A DNA stretch of 64,000 nucleotides from Psychroserpens algicola (GTDB lineage: Bacteria > Bacteroidota > Bacteroidia > Flavobacteriales > Flavobacteriaceae), in contig NZ_JACNMJ010000005.1 in the NCBI RefSeq assembly GCF_014526325.1, positions 248,001-312,000 of the forward strand, in the 5' to 3' direction. The stretch's first letter is position 1; every line of letters starts with the position of its first letter. Below, piece by piece: positions 43,516-51,850 of the stretch. Made by a program: the position numbers and the translations under genes. Under the pieces are notes generated by a model, which was not told the origin of the DNA, searched no databases, and saw nothing but the letters and a program-made list of their open reading frames with translations.

Positions 43516-44208
43516 ATGTCTCAACTTTCCAGACTCATATCCATACTAACCCTATTGCGTTCTAAACGCTTACTAACAGCTGGTGAACTATCCCGAAAAT
43601 TTGATGTAAGTGTACGAACCATTTATAGAGACATCAGAAAATTAGAAGACGCAGGAATACCTGTAACAACAATTGAAGGTAAAGGTTACTCATTGATGGA
43701 AGGTTACACTGTTGCTCCTGTTCAGTTTACCGAAAAGCAAGCCAATGCCTTAATTACGGCACAGCACCTTGTTAACCAAACTAATGATGCATCATTTGCG
43801 ACCGATTTTAAAGAGGCAATGACAAAAATTAAATCGGTGTTTAGAACTTCTGTACAGGAAAAAAGCGAATTGCTAAGCAGCAAAATTTTTGTTTTTAATT
43901 CTAATTATGAGAATATTTCCAGTAATGCCCTGTCGGAAATTCAAATAGCTATTACCAATTTCAACTATGTAGAAATAAGCTACAAAAAAGCTAATGACGA
44001 ACAGGTAACATTCAGAAAAATAGAACCTTACGCCTTTTACTCAACACAACATAAATGGATTTTAATCGCTTGGTGCTATCTGCGTAACGATTATCGCGCT
44101 TTTAGAATTGATCGCGTTCAGAATTTTAAAATACTAAACGAAACTTTTGAAGATCGAAAATTCAACCTTCAAGACTATTTTCAAACTTGTCCTTACGACG
44201 AAAAATAA
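43516..44208 (+). CDS. YafY-type HTH/WYL-domain transcriptional regulator
   Basis: The 230-residue protein has an N-terminal DeoR/HTH_11 winged helix (LSRLISILTLLRSKRLLTAGELSRKFDVSVRTIYRDIRKLEDAGIP) and a C-terminal WYL domain (about 130-225: VEISYKKANDEQVTFRKIEPYAFYSTQHKWILIAWCYLRNDYRAFRIDRV). The first Met that matches the family is at 43516. WYL regulators sense small molecules or nucleic acid and also occur in defence loci, but here the neighbour and the operators point to control of the VOC gene. The defence unit directly upstream is separated from it by the VOC promoter. Confidence 0.9.
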   Translation: MSQLSRLISILTLLRSKRLLTAGELSRKFDVSVRTIYRDIRKLEDAGIPVTTIEGKGYSLMEGYTVAPVQFTEKQANALITAQHLVNQTNDASFATDFKEAMTKIKSVFRTSVQEKSELLSSKIFVFNSNYENISSNALSEIQIAITNFNYVEISYKKANDEQVTFRKIEPYAFYSTQHKWILIAWCYLRNDYRAFRIDRVQNFKILNETFEDRKFNLQDYFQTCPYDEK

Positions 44209-44247
44209 CCACTCCACCCTACTTTAAAAGTATAGTGAAGTGGTTTT
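44207..44247. terminator. Bidirectional hairpin between WYL regulator and haloperoxidase
   Basis: AACCACT and AGTGGTT pair outside a second stem (CAC...GTG and TACTTT/AAAGTA). The plus side is followed by TT only, so strength is moderate. It starts at the stop codon of the WYL gene. Confidence 0.6.
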
Positions 44248-44260
44248 GGGTTAACAAATT

Positions 44261-45649
44261 TTAATTTGAAGCGAGATTTAACCCATTAACAGCATCAGCA
44301 ACCTCGTAACCTAAGCGATAACCTTCGGTACAATCCATTCGAATATGGACACCTAACGGAATTCTAGAAAAAGCATTTTCTTCAGCCATATCACTAAACG
44401 AGCTAAACTGTCGCGGAGCACCTCTAAATTCTGTTCGCCCTTCATGTGTCCTATCAGTAAAATCAACACTATCACCAAAAGTATCTATAAAGATTCCTGC
44501 TGCTGCAGAAGCAAATGTTGAATGTCCAGATGGATATCCCGGAAATGACGGATTTGGCCAAAACACCAAGCGGTATAAATTAGTTTGAAAATCTGGATCA
44601 ATAAATTCGTTGATATATACATTAGGTCGCATAACCATATACTCATACTTATCAGCCCAGCTTGATACTGCTGCATCGTTAAGTGAAAATCCTAACTTTA
44701 GAAATAAGGTCAAAGTCGATTCATAATCTAAATCAAACTGATTTACTAATTGCCCTGCTATTGAAAACTGGCGACCAGGTGGACTTAACATTAAACCTTC
44801 TACATCATCTGACCAAAACTCAGCAATCCATAACTCTTCATTATCGTCTTCTTTAGCTGTATCATTAGCAACATAAACTTCATTCATTTGATTATAGTAA
44901 GCACTATTTACTGTTTCACTATAATTTATAGGAGGAGGAATGCTGGACGTTTCCGAAGAAGAAATCGCAAAAGTCCTCACAGATTCCCAGTATGGAAACC
45001 AGGCACGTTCTTCAGGAGCACTATAGGTCCAAAACCCATCTCCAACCGGAGGCTCATAAGATAAAGGTTGTGGATCTAATATTTGCTGTTCAGCTTCAGT
45101 ATCGGTTTGACTATAAGCTATGACACGCTGTGCTACGTAATTTCCCCATTGACGAGAGTTTTGAACCAATTGATCGGATAATCCTTCAGATAATTCATCC
45201 TCTTTTTCATCTTCAAGTTCACCAATAGAAGCTTCAAGACCATTCGATACATTGTACATAAAATGGTCCATCACTCTGGTATAGCATCTATTTAATGCAA
45301 TTCTCATATCCATCTCATCTGGTCGCTGATTTTCATCTATATTAAATCCTTGTAATCGTCCATTATTAGATGTAAAACTTGCCATATCATCTACAGCAGT
45401 TTCATAGGCAGCCAAATGAATATACGCTAAAGCTCTAGAAGTAGACGTTGGCCGCATTCCAAAGGCATATCTATCAATTTCAAGCCATAAATCATTCCAG
45501 TCGATTATAAGTTGAGTCGTAGAATCTGATGTTTCTAACACCTGTTCGGTATCAGTAATTAGATTTATATCATCATCGTTTGCGCAGGATTCTAAAAGAG
45601 AAAAGACTAATACAGCTAATAACATCCATTTTAAAGTTGGGTTTTTCAT
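44261..45649 (-). CDS. Vanadium-dependent haloperoxidase/PAP2-like lipoprotein
   Basis: The 462-residue lipoprotein has its start set at 45649 to give the lipobox (LLAVLVFSLLESC, then ANDDD). The C-terminal half has the PAP2/vanadate-binding motifs: FPGYPSGHSTFASAAAG (Ser-Gly-His) and FSRIPLGVHIRMDCTEGYRLG (Arg and His ligand). The first vanadate-binding motif (K-x6-R-P) probably corresponds to the ADKYEYMVMRPNVY segment. The helical N-terminal region (IDRYAFGMRPTSTSRALAYIHLAAYETAVDD) is typical of the bacterial VHPO family. It may be a haloperoxidase or an acid phosphatase; the sequence alone does not decide. Confidence 0.87.
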   Translation of the reverse strand: MKNPTLKWMLLAVLVFSLLESCANDDDINLITDTEQVLETSDSTTQLIIDWNDLWLEIDRYAFGMRPTSTSRALAYIHLAAYETAVDDMASFTSNNGRLQGFNIDENQRPDEMDMRIALNRCYTRVMDHFMYNVSNGLEASIGELEDEKEDELSEGLSDQLVQNSRQWGNYVAQRVIAYSQTDTEAEQQILDPQPLSYEPPVGDGFWTYSAPEERAWFPYWESVRTFAISSSETSSIPPPINYSETVNSAYYNQMNEVYVANDTAKEDDNEELWIAEFWSDDVEGLMLSPPGRQFSIAGQLVNQFDLDYESTLTLFLKLGFSLNDAAVSSWADKYEYMVMRPNVYINEFIDPDFQTNLYRLVFWPNPSFPGYPSGHSTFASAAAGIFIDTFGDSVDFTDRTHEGRTEFRGAPRQFSSFSDMAEENAFSRIPLGVHIRMDCTEGYRLGYEVADAVNGLNLASN

Positions 45650-46040
45650 AATATCGAATTTTAAGTTAGACATAAACTCATGCAACTTTATTTTAAAGCA
45701 CATGCCTTTTCGCTTTTTACTCGTACGCCACAAAAAGTTGAAAAGTGTAAAATTCAATCATATATTAATTCGTTTTAGTGCTTTTGAGATGCTATAATAA
45801 CCTCCTTAACTATTTAGTTGCTAAAACTTTTCAAAACTTGTGGGAGATTGAAAAATAAATTACAAATAATTGATAATCATAATTTTACAAGTATTTGATT
45901 TTACTGAATTGTACTAAGACAATAGCAATCTACATCTTATTTTGATTTAAAAATTAGGTAAAACCACCTATAAATACAGAGCAGCAAACCACTAAATTTG
46001 AAACTACAACTAAAGCTATAAATCAATAAACTTTCATATT
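45650..46040. other. Gene-free stretch
   Basis: About 390 AT-rich bases between the divergent haloperoxidase gene and the gene at 46041. A -7 box TAAATTTG at 45993-46000 on the plus strand, without a clear -33 element, may drive the 46041 gene. I see nothing else that I can support. Confidence 0.5.
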
Positions 46041-46409
46041 ATGAGTGCACCAAAATTTAAAGCAACGATGACCATTCCAAAAAACGGCATGGAAGAATGG
46101 AATGACATTATGCAAAATCCACCAAAAACCCTTCCGCAAGGCATCAATGAAGACAATTATATTGTGGCTTCCTGTGCAAAATTTTCGGATGGCGTTACCG
46201 TTTTTGGAGGAGTAGCAGTTGGAGCAAAATCACAAGACTTTAATTACCCGCTATTCATGGTTTTTGACAAAAACATGCATCAAGTTGGTGGTTGGCCAAT
46301 CGACACAAGCGATTGGGATAGCTGGAGTGCGAGGTCCATTCAATTTGCTGTTGATCCTAATGATGAGGATGGAAATTATCTGCTAGATATTGTTGAAGCT
46401 ACTTCTTAA
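46041..46409 (+). CDS. Small protein of unknown function
   Basis: The 122-residue soluble protein has no signal peptide. It reads KATMTIPKNGMEEWNDIMQNPPKTLPQG, then VASCAKFSDGVTVFGGVAVG and MFDKNMHQVGGWPIDTSDWDSWSARS, with several Trp and Asp in the second half and a beta-rich outlook. I do not recognise a family. It is the first of a closely spaced plus-strand run (25 bases to the HEAGH protein), which goes on to a MOSC protein, a VgrG-like protein and a DUF3592-like membrane protein. Confidence 0.6.
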   Translation: MSAPKFKATMTIPKNGMEEWNDIMQNPPKTLPQGINEDNYIVASCAKFSDGVTVFGGVAVGAKSQDFNYPLFMVFDKNMHQVGGWPIDTSDWDSWSARSIQFAVDPNDEDGNYLLDIVEATS

Positions 46410-46433
46410 ACATCCATTTATTTACTCTAAAGC

Positions 46434-46916
46434 ATGATGCAAACGACTTACGATGAAGCCATCCTAAACCGTATTGTCAACTTTATCAAAAGTATTCAAA
46501 TTGATGTTATTCCAACACGTTTAAATGACGACACCTTTTTACCTGGACTTCACTTAAAAGGACAGGCCATTTTAATCGACAAATCAAAGTTGAAATACCC
46601 TGGAGATTTATTACATGAAGCTGGTCATATTGCAGTAACAGTAGCACAGGAAAGATCAAAAATTGGCACTTCCGAAATGGAAAAGAGTTGGCCTTGTATG
46701 GGAGATGAAATCGCTGCCATACTCTGGTCCTATGCTGCGCTTCATCATTTAAACCTAAATCCAGATGTCGTATTTCATCCAAATGGATATAAGGATGCTT
46801 CCAACTGGTTTATAGAACAATTTACAAGTGAGGTTTATATGGGATTACCGCTCTTAGTATGGATGGAGTTTTGTGACACTGAAACATTTCCAAAAATGAA
46901 AAAATGGCTGAGATAA
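46434..46916 (+). CDS. Conserved protein with HEAGH metalloprotease-like motif
   Basis: The 160-residue protein has no signal peptide or membrane helix. It contains YPGDLLHEAGHIAVT, an HExxH zinc motif, followed by MGDEIAAILWSYAALHHLNLNPDVVFHPNGYKDASNWFIEQF and GLPLLVWMEF. An acidic third ligand could be in GDEIAA. Similar proteins, as I recall, are widespread conserved hypotheticals. It may be a small metallopeptidase, but no substrate or partner is evident. It starts 25 bases after the 46041 gene. Confidence 0.65.
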   Translation: MMQTTYDEAILNRIVNFIKSIQIDVIPTRLNDDTFLPGLHLKGQAILIDKSKLKYPGDLLHEAGHIAVTVAQERSKIGTSEMEKSWPCMGDEIAAILWSYAALHHLNLNPDVVFHPNGYKDASNWFIEQFTSEVYMGLPLLVWMEFCDTETFPKMKKWLR

Positions 46917-46982
46917 TAATCTTCATTTAAAAAGCTATAAAAGTTTCTGAAGCTATTGAGATGGTTTTTGTAATTTTATAAC

Positions 46983-47621
46983 ATGCGAATCATTTCTACC
47001 AACATCGGAAAACCAACAACCTTCTCCTGGAATGGTAAAAATGTAACAACTGGAATTTTTAAAATGCCTGTTACTGAAGCAATACATCTTGGAAAAGAAG
47101 AGGTAAAAGGTGATGAAATTTCTGATAGAAAAGTTCATGGTGGTGAGTTTAAAGCTTGTTATTTGTTTTCAGCAGACCATTATCCGTATTGGAAAAACCT
47201 ATATCCTGAGTTAGAATGGACTTACGGCATGCTAGGTGAAAATCTTACTGTTGAAGGTTTAAATGAAAAAAAACTCATTATCGGCGATATCTATAACATT
47301 GGAAATGCTTTAATACAAATCACTCAACCAAGAGAACCATGCTTTAAGTTTGCAGCTAAGTTTAAATCTCCAGATGTTTTAAAACAGTTTATAGAACATG
47401 GATATCCAGGAACTTATGTTCGTGTTTTAGAAGAAGGAACTGTTAAAAACGGTGATCAATTTATACTTCATAAAAAAGCAGCGAATAGTATTTCTATATG
47501 GGATTTTTTTCAGTTATTATTTACTGAAAATAAAAACAAAGACCACATTAGATTAATTGAAAACAATACTGCTCTACCCAAGCAAAAAAGGGACAAACTA
47601 AAATCTTACTTAAATACTTAA
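46983..47621 (+). CDS. MOSC-domain protein (YiiM-like)
   Basis: The 212-residue protein has an N-terminal strand pair (RIISTNIGKPTTFSWNGKNVTTGI), DRKVHGGEFKACYLFSADHYPYW, GMLGENLTVEGLNEKKLIIGDIYNIGNALIQIT and the conserved Cys in QPREPCFKFAAKF. These are the marks of MOSC domains, which handle molybdenum-cofactor sulfur or reduce N-hydroxylated compounds (YiiM). The last 45 residues are a helical tail. It lies 2 bases before the VgrG-like gene, so the two are probably co-transcribed. Confidence 0.87.
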   Translation: MRIISTNIGKPTTFSWNGKNVTTGIFKMPVTEAIHLGKEEVKGDEISDRKVHGGEFKACYLFSADHYPYWKNLYPELEWTYGMLGENLTVEGLNEKKLIIGDIYNIGNALIQITQPREPCFKFAAKFKSPDVLKQFIEHGYPGTYVRVLEEGTVKNGDQFILHKKAANSISIWDFFQLLFTENKNKDHIRLIENNTALPKQKRDKLKSYLNT

Positions 47622-47623
47622 CC

Positions 47624-48259
47624 ATGGCAGTATCACCTTTAACGGAGTCTTCAATAGTATCTTTCTACATTATTTCAAATGGCGTAGAAATACAAAATAC
47701 CATTGAAATTTCTGCAATTGAAATTGAGCAAAACACAAACGCTCAGCATAAAGCTTTCATTACAGTAAATGATGGCCATCAAAACCATGATAAATTTGAG
47801 GTAACAGATTCTAAAACCTTTAAACTTGATAACCTAATTGAAATTAAGTTAGGCTATGATAGCAAAGTAACGCGTGTATTTAAAGGTCTTATTACAAGTC
47901 GTTTTATTTCTGGTGACACCACAGGAAACTTACATCTTAATGTCATTTGCAACACACGTACATCAACCAATGTCCTAAAAAAACCAATTGAACAAGATTG
48001 GAATAAAGCTCCTGTTCTTAAGCTCTCCTTTGGAAAGGATGTAATGAATTATGAATTACTAATCCACGAAGATAATTCTAATCAGATTGAAGGTTTTGTC
48101 TCTTTTGTCGGATTCGCAAACACCAACGTTAATGACACGCTCCAGCTTGAAGGCTTTGGAAAGACGTTTAGTTCAATCTATATCATTTCAAAAGTTATTC
48201 ATCATATAGCAGACGGCGACTGGATAACTACTGCTTTTATTACTGGAAAAATTCAATGA
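47624..48259 (+). CDS. Minimal VgrG/gpD-like protein lacking the spike
   Basis: The 211-residue protein resembles the N-terminal part of Bacteroidota Rhs/Vgr-family baseplate proteins: SIVSFYIISNGVEIQNTIEISAIEIEQN, HKAFITVNDG, LDNLIEIKLGYDSKVTRVFKGLI and LHLNVICN. After a short joint come pieces that match the end of the gp27-like body: LKLSFGKDVMNYELLI, VSFVGFANTNVNDTLQLEGFGKTFSSIYIISKVIHHIADGDWITTAFI. Full VgrG-type spikes are about 600 residues. The central gp27 portion and the whole gp5-like OB/needle are missing, yet the frame is intact. No tube, sheath or baseplate genes are in the window. It overlaps the next gene by 4 bases (ATGA). Confidence 0.65.
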   Translation: MAVSPLTESSIVSFYIISNGVEIQNTIEISAIEIEQNTNAQHKAFITVNDGHQNHDKFEVTDSKTFKLDNLIEIKLGYDSKVTRVFKGLITSRFISGDTTGNLHLNVICNTRTSTNVLKKPIEQDWNKAPVLKLSFGKDVMNYELLIHEDNSNQIEGFVSFVGFANTNVNDTLQLEGFGKTFSSIYIISKVIHHIADGDWITTAFITGKIQ

Positions 48260-48813
48260 ATATACCTTTAAGAGATAAGATCCATTTCACCAGAGTATCA
48301 CTAAAGAAAAATGCTGGACCATTACTTATTGGTCTAATTTTTATCATACTAGGACTTGTTCTTGCATACATTGGCTATTTTATAGCTGAAAACAACTTTT
48401 TAACGGGCTTCGGAATAACATTTATAAGTTTTAGTGGCTTCTTTTTAATATACACAATGCCATCGAGTTACATGCATTATTACGAGCAAGAACTCACAAA
48501 AAAATATGGCAGCTACACCACAGCAAGAGTTGTTCATAAACGTATTGATGATTATTCGCATACCTCATCTTCTTTTGAAGGTGGAAAAGCTATACAGCAT
48601 GAAGAATATCTCTATGTGATTGAATTTGAATTTAACTATAAAAACAAGTCTTATGAAAGCGAATGCTTTTTTGAGCAAAAAACGACTTATGAGCAGATTC
48701 CTGTTGGATATGAACTTCCCGTTAAATTCCTAAGAAACAACCCAGAAAGAGTAACACTTAGACGTCGAAAACTGGCAAACGAATTAGGTATTTCAGAAAA
48801 AATGTGTCAGTAA
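48256..48813 (+). CDS. DUF3592-like membrane protein
   Basis: The 185-residue protein has two transmembrane helices at about 19-42 (LLIGLIFIILGLVLAYIGYFI) and 50-66. A soluble domain follows with YGSYTTARVVHKRIDDYSH, EYLYVIEFEFNYKNKSYESECFF and YEQIPVGYELPVKFLRNNPERVTL, the pattern of DUF3592 proteins. The ATG overlaps the stop of the VgrG-like gene (ATGA), so the two are translationally coupled. Function is unknown; coupling suggests that the two proteins work together. Confidence 0.75.
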   Translation: MNIPLRDKIHFTRVSLKKNAGPLLIGLIFIILGLVLAYIGYFIAENNFLTGFGITFISFSGFFLIYTMPSSYMHYYEQELTKKYGSYTTARVVHKRIDDYSHTSSSFEGGKAIQHEEYLYVIEFEFNYKNKSYESECFFEQKTTYEQIPVGYELPVKFLRNNPERVTLRRRKLANELGISEKMCQ

Positions 48814-48820
48814 AATAGCC

Positions 48821-48828
48821 TACCTTTG
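48821..48828 (+). promoter_or_regulatory. -7 box for the DEAD-box helicase gene
   Basis: TACCTTTG ends 16 bases before the ATG at 48845. No clear -33 TTG. It begins only 7 bases after the stop of the preceding gene, so the helicase is probably transcribed on its own. Confidence 0.45.
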
Positions 48829-48844
48829 CCTTAAAACATAATGC

Positions 48845-50080
48845 ATGTCATTTAAAGACTTAAAACTTAACAGACCTATTTTACGCGCTATTGCAGAAGC
48901 AGGTTACGATAATCCAACATTAGTTCAAGAGAAAACCATTCCTGTAGTGCTTGAAGGTAAAGACAGTATCACCTCAGCTCAAACCGGAACTGGTAAAACT
49001 GCTGCTTTTGCATTACCTATTTTACAACTCTTATTTGACAAGCAAGATGCACCAAAAAAAGGAAAAAAAGTCAGAGCACTAATTGTAAGTCCGACACGAG
49101 AATTAGCCATTCAGATTTCAAAAAACTTTACAACATACGCTACTTATACCAACTTAAGAACTGCGGTTATTTATGGAGGCACCTCTATTGAGCCTCAAAA
49201 AGACATCCTTAACAAAGGGGTCGATATTTTGGTCGCCACGCCTGGCCGTTTATTAGACCTTCACAAACAAGATGCTGTCAATTTAGATTATGTAGAAACT
49301 TTTGTTTTAGATGAAGCCGATTTAATGCTAGACATGGGGTTTATTGATGATGTTAAAAAAATTGAACGTTTATGTCCAGAAACCAAACAAACACTCTTGT
49401 TTTCAGCAACAATGCCTTTCAAGGTTGAACAACTGGCCAATTCTATATTAAAAGACCCTGAACGTATTGAAGTTACTCCAACATCGTCTGCAGCTAAAAA
49501 TGTGAGTCAGATATTGTATTACGTACCAAAACGAAATAAAATTGAACTCTGTTTACACTTACTGCGGAATACCATAAAAGGCAGTATTCTCATTTTTAGA
49601 CGTACAAAATTTGGTGTCGATAAACTTGAACAAACCTTATCCAAAAACGGTTATAAAGTCGAACGTATACATGGTGACCGTACGCAAAATGAACGTCAGA
49701 ATGCGTTGGCCGATTTCAAACGTGGAAAAGTAAACATTCTTATTGCAACAGATGTTGCTGCACGTGGTATCGACATTAACGAGCTAGATGCAGTGATAAA
49801 TTTTGATTTACCAAATATTCCCGAAACCTATGTGCATCGTATTGGTAGAACAGGTCGTGCTGGAGAATTTGGTCACTCATATTCTTTTTGTTCTGCCGAC
49901 GAAAAAACGTATATAAAAAATATTCAGCAGTTGATTAATGTTCAAATCCCTATTGATCATAATCATCCTTATCCATTAGACCCAAAAGCTAAACCTATAG
50001 TTCATAAGAAAAAAGGTAGCAAGTATAAAAAAGGTCGTAAAGGGGAAGGTTCAAAAAAGAAAAAAAAGCGTTGGTACTGA
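48845..50080 (+). CDS. DEAD-box ATP-dependent RNA helicase (RhlE-like)
   Basis: The 411-residue helicase has the full motif set: Q motif (GYDNPTLVQEKTIP), I AQTGTGKT, Ia PTRELAIQ, Ib TPGRLLDL, II DEAD in LDEADLML, III SAT, IV LIFRRTKFG, V DVAARGID and VI HRIGRTGRAG. The C-terminus is short and very basic (KKKGSKYKKGRKGEGSKKKKKRW), as in RhlE-type helicases, for RNA binding. It probably acts in ribosome assembly or mRNA decay, particularly in the cold. Confidence 0.95.
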   Translation: MSFKDLKLNRPILRAIAEAGYDNPTLVQEKTIPVVLEGKDSITSAQTGTGKTAAFALPILQLLFDKQDAPKKGKKVRALIVSPTRELAIQISKNFTTYATYTNLRTAVIYGGTSIEPQKDILNKGVDILVATPGRLLDLHKQDAVNLDYVETFVLDEADLMLDMGFIDDVKKIERLCPETKQTLLFSATMPFKVEQLANSILKDPERIEVTPTSSAAKNVSQILYYVPKRNKIELCLHLLRNTIKGSILIFRRTKFGVDKLEQTLSKNGYKVERIHGDRTQNERQNALADFKRGKVNILIATDVAARGIDINELDAVINFDLPNIPETYVHRIGRTGRAGEFGHSYSFCSADEKTYIKNIQQLINVQIPIDHNHPYPLDPKAKPIVHKKKGSKYKKGRKGEGSKKKKKRWY

Positions 50081-50138
50081 TTATTAGTGTTTTGAGTTTC
50101 CATAAAACTAATTATCTTTAAACTTAAAACCCAACCAA

Positions 50139-51455
50139 ATGAGTTCCGATTATAACAATCCAGCATTTAAAAAGTTATTACAACGACTCCAAGAAGAAAG
50201 CTGGCAATTAGAATTAATCATATCTGGTTTTGCCATCTTTGGTTTGTTTACTGCTTTCGGACCGATTTCTGAAGCTGCCCAAACTGCAAAGGATAAGCAA
50301 CAATTAGTTTGGGCTATCATACTTATTATAGCTTTAATCTCATGTTCGATTTTAATTTTTAATTTATTACTTCATGTCGTACTCAGAGGACTTTGGATAG
50401 GTGCCTTAGGACTTCGTTATGTATCGGGAGATATTGATTATGACTCCTTAAATTACAGTGAAAAGTTCACTAAATACCTTAAAAAGAAAGTAGGATCTTT
50501 TGATAAATACGTTGCCACTTTAGAGAATTATTGCAGCATCATATTTGCGGTATCGTTTTTACTAATCTTTTATGTATTAGCACTAACATTTACCATTCTA
50601 TCTATCGCTCTTATTGCCACTCAAATTCTTGACAACGACAATATACCAGAGACTTTAAGGACCATTCTGGGTGTTATTTTAATTCTGTTTATCGTTTTCG
50701 GAATGATATTTACATTTATAGATTTTATTACTCAAGGGTGGCTTAAAAAGAAAAAATGGACCTCTAAAATCTATTTTCCAATTTATTGGGTGTTTAGCTT
50801 TATCACACTATCGTTTTTATACAGACCCTTAATTTATAATTTCTTAGATAATAAGTTCGGAAAACGTCTAAGTTTCATATTACTTCCGGTCTATCTCCTT
50901 ATTTTAATTTTAACTTCATTTAATTACAAATTTTCAAACTATTTTGATGGGCCAGATTATTCATCAGAACAGATTGCCAGCAGCGAAAACTATCTTGATT
51001 TGATTGAAGAAAACAACAGTTTTATTGATGGTGTTGCCATTTCTTCTAAAGTAATTTCGGAGCCTTATGTAAATGTGTTTATCCTCTTTACTGATAATCT
51101 TGAAAATAATGTATTTAATTACAACCCAGACTTAAAGCCTGAAAAAGAAAAAAGAGGATTGAGAAGCGATATCATCGTCAATGATACCAATTGGAAACAT
51201 ATTAATCAGATTAGAAAAGATTACATTAAAACTGTAAATGAAATGTATTCGGTTAGAATTGACTCTTTAGATTTTGATTCTGAATTTGTCTTATCCGAAA
51301 GCAAACAAAAACATCTTGGTTTCGAAACCTATATTAAAATCAGCAATCTACAGGAAGGCAAACACCTTTTAAAAGTGATGCGAAAACGCATCAAAAAAGG
51401 AGATACCATACAACAACACATCAGAAAGATTCCATTTTGGTATTTCAAGAATTAG
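50139..51455 (+). CDS. Polytopic membrane protein of unknown function
   Basis: The 438-residue protein has about 6 hydrophobic helices in the first 260 residues (LIISGFAIFGLFTAFGPI, WAIILIIALISCSILIFNLLL, FAVSFLLIFYVLALTFTIL, ILGVILILFIVFGMIFTFI, YWVFSFITLSFLY, LSFILLPVYLLILIL). A C-terminal soluble domain of about 160 residues follows (YLDLIEENNSFIDGVAISSKVISEPYVNVFILFTD...). No family is recognised. It shares a 4-base stop overlap with the convergent anti-sigma-like gene. Confidence 0.7.
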   Translation: MSSDYNNPAFKKLLQRLQEESWQLELIISGFAIFGLFTAFGPISEAAQTAKDKQQLVWAIILIIALISCSILIFNLLLHVVLRGLWIGALGLRYVSGDIDYDSLNYSEKFTKYLKKKVGSFDKYVATLENYCSIIFAVSFLLIFYVLALTFTILSIALIATQILDNDNIPETLRTILGVILILFIVFGMIFTFIDFITQGWLKKKKWTSKIYFPIYWVFSFITLSFLYRPLIYNFLDNKFGKRLSFILLPVYLLILILTSFNYKFSNYFDGPDYSSEQIASSENYLDLIEENNSFIDGVAISSKVISEPYVNVFILFTDNLENNVFNYNPDLKPEKEKRGLRSDIIVNDTNWKHINQIRKDYIKTVNEMYSVRIDSLDFDSEFVLSESKQKHLGFETYIKISNLQEGKHLLKVMRKRIKKGDTIQQHIRKIPFWYFKN

Positions 51456-51850
51456 GCATCAAGGCGTTTATCAAAATAACGCTTTAACAGCGGAACTTGA
51501 ACACACAGCATTACAGCAAATAATAATATTGCATAAGTCATGGTTTGAGACAAACTGAAGTCTGACAAAGGGTTAAATGACACTTTGTCTAAACTTAAAT
51601 CTTGAATCCATTCATAATTTAATGTCAATTTTCCGAAAATAACATATCCAAAAACTGCAATTACACCTAGCAAGATTACTGCCCAAACCGGCTTTGAAAT
51701 TAATGGTCTATAGGTAGTAACTGAAGTATTAAGACTTTCGATTTTTGACATTACACGTTGTGTAAAATCAAACGAAGGACTCTCAACTGAAGGTTTTCCA
51801 ATCACTTTTCGTGACAAACCGTCTAAATATTTATCTGCATTCTCGTTCAT
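51452..51850 (-). CDS. Probable anti-sigma-factor-like membrane protein
   Basis: The 132-residue protein has a soluble N-terminal part (ADKYLDGLSRKVIGKPSVESPSFDFTQRVMSKI) and two transmembrane helices (WAVILLGVIAVFGYVIFG and MTYAILLFAVMLCVQVPLL). Its start overlaps the 3' end of the ECF sigma gene by 20 bases, the classic arrangement for an anti-sigma factor. There is no zinc-binding HxxxCxxC motif, so the assignment rests on gene order. Its end overlaps the convergent membrane gene by 4 bases. Confidence 0.65.
   Translation of the reverse strand: MNENADKYLDGLSRKVIGKPSVESPSFDFTQRVMSKIESLNTSVTTYRPLISKPVWAVILLGVIAVFGYVIFGKLTLNYEWIQDLSLDKVSFNPLSDFSLSQTMTYAILLFAVMLCVQVPLLKRYFDKRLDA

Noticed and set aside
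47624-48259. Mini-VgrG as evidence of a Type VI or contractile injection locus here
   Set aside because: No Hcp/tube, sheath, baseplate wedge or ATPase genes are visible in the window; only the isolated hub-like protein is supported.
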